This document shows, one piece after another, positions 62,194-64,000 of a stretch of DNA of 64,000 nucleotides. Within the stretch, counting starts at the first letter, position 1, and every line of letters begins with the position of its first letter. The notes below the pieces were generated by a model, which was not told the DNA's origin, searched no databases, and was given only the letters and a program-made list of their open reading frames with translations. Made by a program: the position numbers and the translations under genes. Source of the DNA: Nematostella vectensis (lineage: Eukaryota; Cnidaria; Anthozoa; Actiniaria; Edwardsiidae); the NCBI RefSeq assembly GCF_932526225.1, contig NC_064044.1, positions 253,001 to 317,000 on the forward strand, written 5' to 3'.

Positions 62194-64000
62194 AATAGCA
62201 GGGGGAAGAGAGGGGCACTCTCTTCATACAATATTGCAGTTGTTACCTATTATTAAATAAGTTTGTAACATGTCTTTGTTTATTAAGCAAGGTCTATTTC
62301 TGAGACAAGCAAACTCAAGTAAGGCTGTTGAAATAACAGGTGAGTGTTAAAAGAAAAACAATTATCTGATTAGAAAACTACTGTAGATTCCTTTGCACCA
62401 AAATAAGAACAAACTTCATTTTGTTTGTTATTTATGAGGAACGAGATGAGCTCTACAAAGCCATAAAAAAATATGTATTGCTCATCTAAATTATACAAGT
62501 AAATAATAATATTAAAAAAGAACTACTGTAAGTAATTAGAGTGGTTTTCATTAACCCGTGAAACAAAGTGTGATAGTTAAACGGTAATAGTTAGTAAAAC
62601 ACAAAAAAGAACAATAGAATCAGATCACCACAAAGTGTAATACGATAAAGCGTAGTTCACGGGTTAATGAAGGTTTTGACATTTTAACCTTACATCCACA
62701 TGAAAGTAATGCCTAATATCGAGTGCCCTACAGTAAGTGTTTTGCAGTCAAGTTGTTTTCTGTTAGTAGGTAAAAAAATATTCTAAATAATAGTAATCAT
62801 AGCGATGGTCACCACTTACACATATAGAACTTGTAATGAAAAGAAAGAAACAAAATATATATATATATGCAGTCAAACAACAGAATTGCATGATAACCTT
62901 GAATATATTGAATAAAGGACTGCAAAAAACATCTTTTGTACTAGTTGCTTGAATTGACCCTTGGCTATTTTTAGCTGAATTCCCCTCCCCCTCTAAAAAA
63001 GAAAATAATAATAATAATAATAGAACAAAACTAAAAAGAAAACAAACATAACAGAGACCCCCACCAACAATTTTGATTTTTTGTACTTTCCTTTAAAAGG
63101 GGAGTGTCATGGTTAAGAGATTTGCAATAGCTCTAGAGCCCTGACACAATGAACTTCAGTGAAATTCTAATACTGACTTATGAGCTTTTGGTACATGTGG
63201 GAGACTTTAAACAAAACAAAACAAATGACCACAAACTGTCAATTAACATAGTTTTCAATATAATATTGCATATTATTTAATAAGGTATTCACAGCTTTTA
63301 AAAAGTTCAACTGTTTGTTGACACTTAAAAGCCTACAATAATCACTGACTCTAGACATGCGCAGTACTATGCTGCTGCCCCTTTAAAGTAAAATACACTT
63401 TACTTAGTCAGCGTAGACAAAATTGCGGATTTTGTCAATATTCTAATATGAAGATGTCAATATTCTCCCCCCTTACGTCTTTATTTCTATTTATTTTATG
63501 ATTTTCACATGATACCAAAACAGCGTCTTTTTTCTTCGCTAATTTGATGTCATGTACACAATAAAAGAGATGCGCCCGTGCGCATGGCGAGTCCCCAAGG
63601 GACCCAAGACGCCCAAATAGACCTCTATTTTTTGTCATCCACAATCTCGGCGAGCTGTGCGTGGCGTAACCGTATTACAGGCCTGGGATCCTGGTTATTG
63701 TCCTCCCCATTAATGCGCGGGTTGGGATAACCTTGCAAGAGTGTTGTACAGCATATTCGCTCGGAAATATCGGTGCTTGGGGCCTTCGGGTTCTTTACAG
63801 CCTTCCGTAAAAGCCTTGAGCTGCCATACCGATTGGGTAATCCGTATGTATGGTTTCCGTTTTGTTCTTCAGACCGGGTTCGATCCCAGGCCAATGGGCT
63901 TTTTTTTTTAGTTCGTTTTTTTTTCTTTGTGCTGGACCCCCTTAATCCTGATAGGTTTTGCGCAAAAATAATAAAAAAAAGTGAGTTTGCAAAATAAGCT
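62194..64000 (+). repeat. macrosatellite unit 32 (partial, cut by window end)
   Basis: Almost identical to unit 1 over its 1807 bp. I found one substitution (GCAGAATT in unit 1, GCTGAATT here) and one base of T-run length. MITE at 62551-62667, ends intact. B-box-like motif at 63877-63887. The window edge truncates it; the array probably continues. Confidence 0.95.

Larger units (their letters stand above)
1..64000 (+). repeat. 2.0 kb macrosatellite array, 32 head-to-tail copies
   Basis: The same sequence recurs every 1998-2012 bp from the first base to the last, always in the same orientation: 31 complete units and one partial unit. I set unit boundaries at the window's own phase (the AATAGCAGGG motif at base 1 and each recurrence), so the phase is arbitrary and not a biological boundary. 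Copies differ by scattered substitutions and by indels, mostly in homopolymers and in the AT and ATA microsatellites. No unrelated sequence interrupts the array, and no gene is supported anywhere in it. The composition is strongly AT-rich apart from one GC- and CpG-rich core per unit. The array is typical of eukaryotic satellite DNA. A tandem non-coding RNA gene cluster is the main alternative, because the core carries a Pol III-like motif. Confidence 0.97.

Noticed and set aside
1-64000. CRISPR array or prokaryotic tandem repeat
   Set aside because: The repeat unit is 2 kb without spacer-repeat alternation, there are no neighbouring bacterial genes or operons, and composition and microsatellites are eukaryotic.

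Overview
The whole 64 kb window is one uninterrupted head-to-tail tandem array (a macrosatellite). The monomer is about 2.0 kb. There are 31 complete copies (1998-2012 bp each) and a final partial copy of 1807 bp, all in the same orientation, with no spacer, inversion or single-copy DNA between them. I see no convincing protein-coding gene. Every open frame is short, recurs once per monomer, and is explained by the repetition. The features suggest a eukaryotic nuclear genome, most likely an animal: AT-rich DNA, AT and ATA microsatellites, a TTAA-flanked piggyBac-like MITE, an RNA polymerase III B-box-like motif, and multi-unit satellite evolution. I cannot name the species.

Each monomer, taken from the phase of base 1, has this order. 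(1) An AT-rich segment of about 360 bp carries splice-site-like sequences and a short coding-looking fragment. (2) A 109 bp MITE with CCCGTGAA/TTCACGGG ends sits between TTAA duplications. (3) An AT-rich segment holds an (AT)n tract and an (ATA)n tract, the main sources of length variation. (4) A region of small palindromes includes an 8 bp stem hairpin and a doubled 12-mer at 22 bp spacing. (5) A GC- and CpG-rich core of about 330 bp has 22 CpG in unit 1 and no length change in any copy. It ends in a perfect match to the Pol III B-box consensus, followed by T runs. (6) An AT-rich tail returns to the start.

The copies are not equally related. Shared variants show higher-order repeats with three periods side by side. 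A 4-unit repeat (8029 bp) covers about 3.6-19.7 kb. A 3-unit repeat (6024 bp) covers about 16.05-28.1 kb. A 6-unit repeat (12035 bp) covers about 36.75-60.8 kb. A shorter haplotype near 28.9-31 kb recurs near 38.9-41 kb and 50.9-53 kb. The first and last monomers are almost identical to each other (offset 62193 bp), so the pattern probably continues outside the window. This fits recent unequal crossing-over or conversion of multi-unit blocks; at least one inferred junction falls inside the GC-rich core.

The best candidate for an undescribed functional element is the GC-rich core, which could be a tandemly repeated non-coding RNA gene or the relic of a tRNA-related SINE. Sequence alone does not decide between these. 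The 89-codon open frame on its minus strand has no methionine codon and varies mostly at amino-acid-changing positions, so I do not annotate it as a protein.
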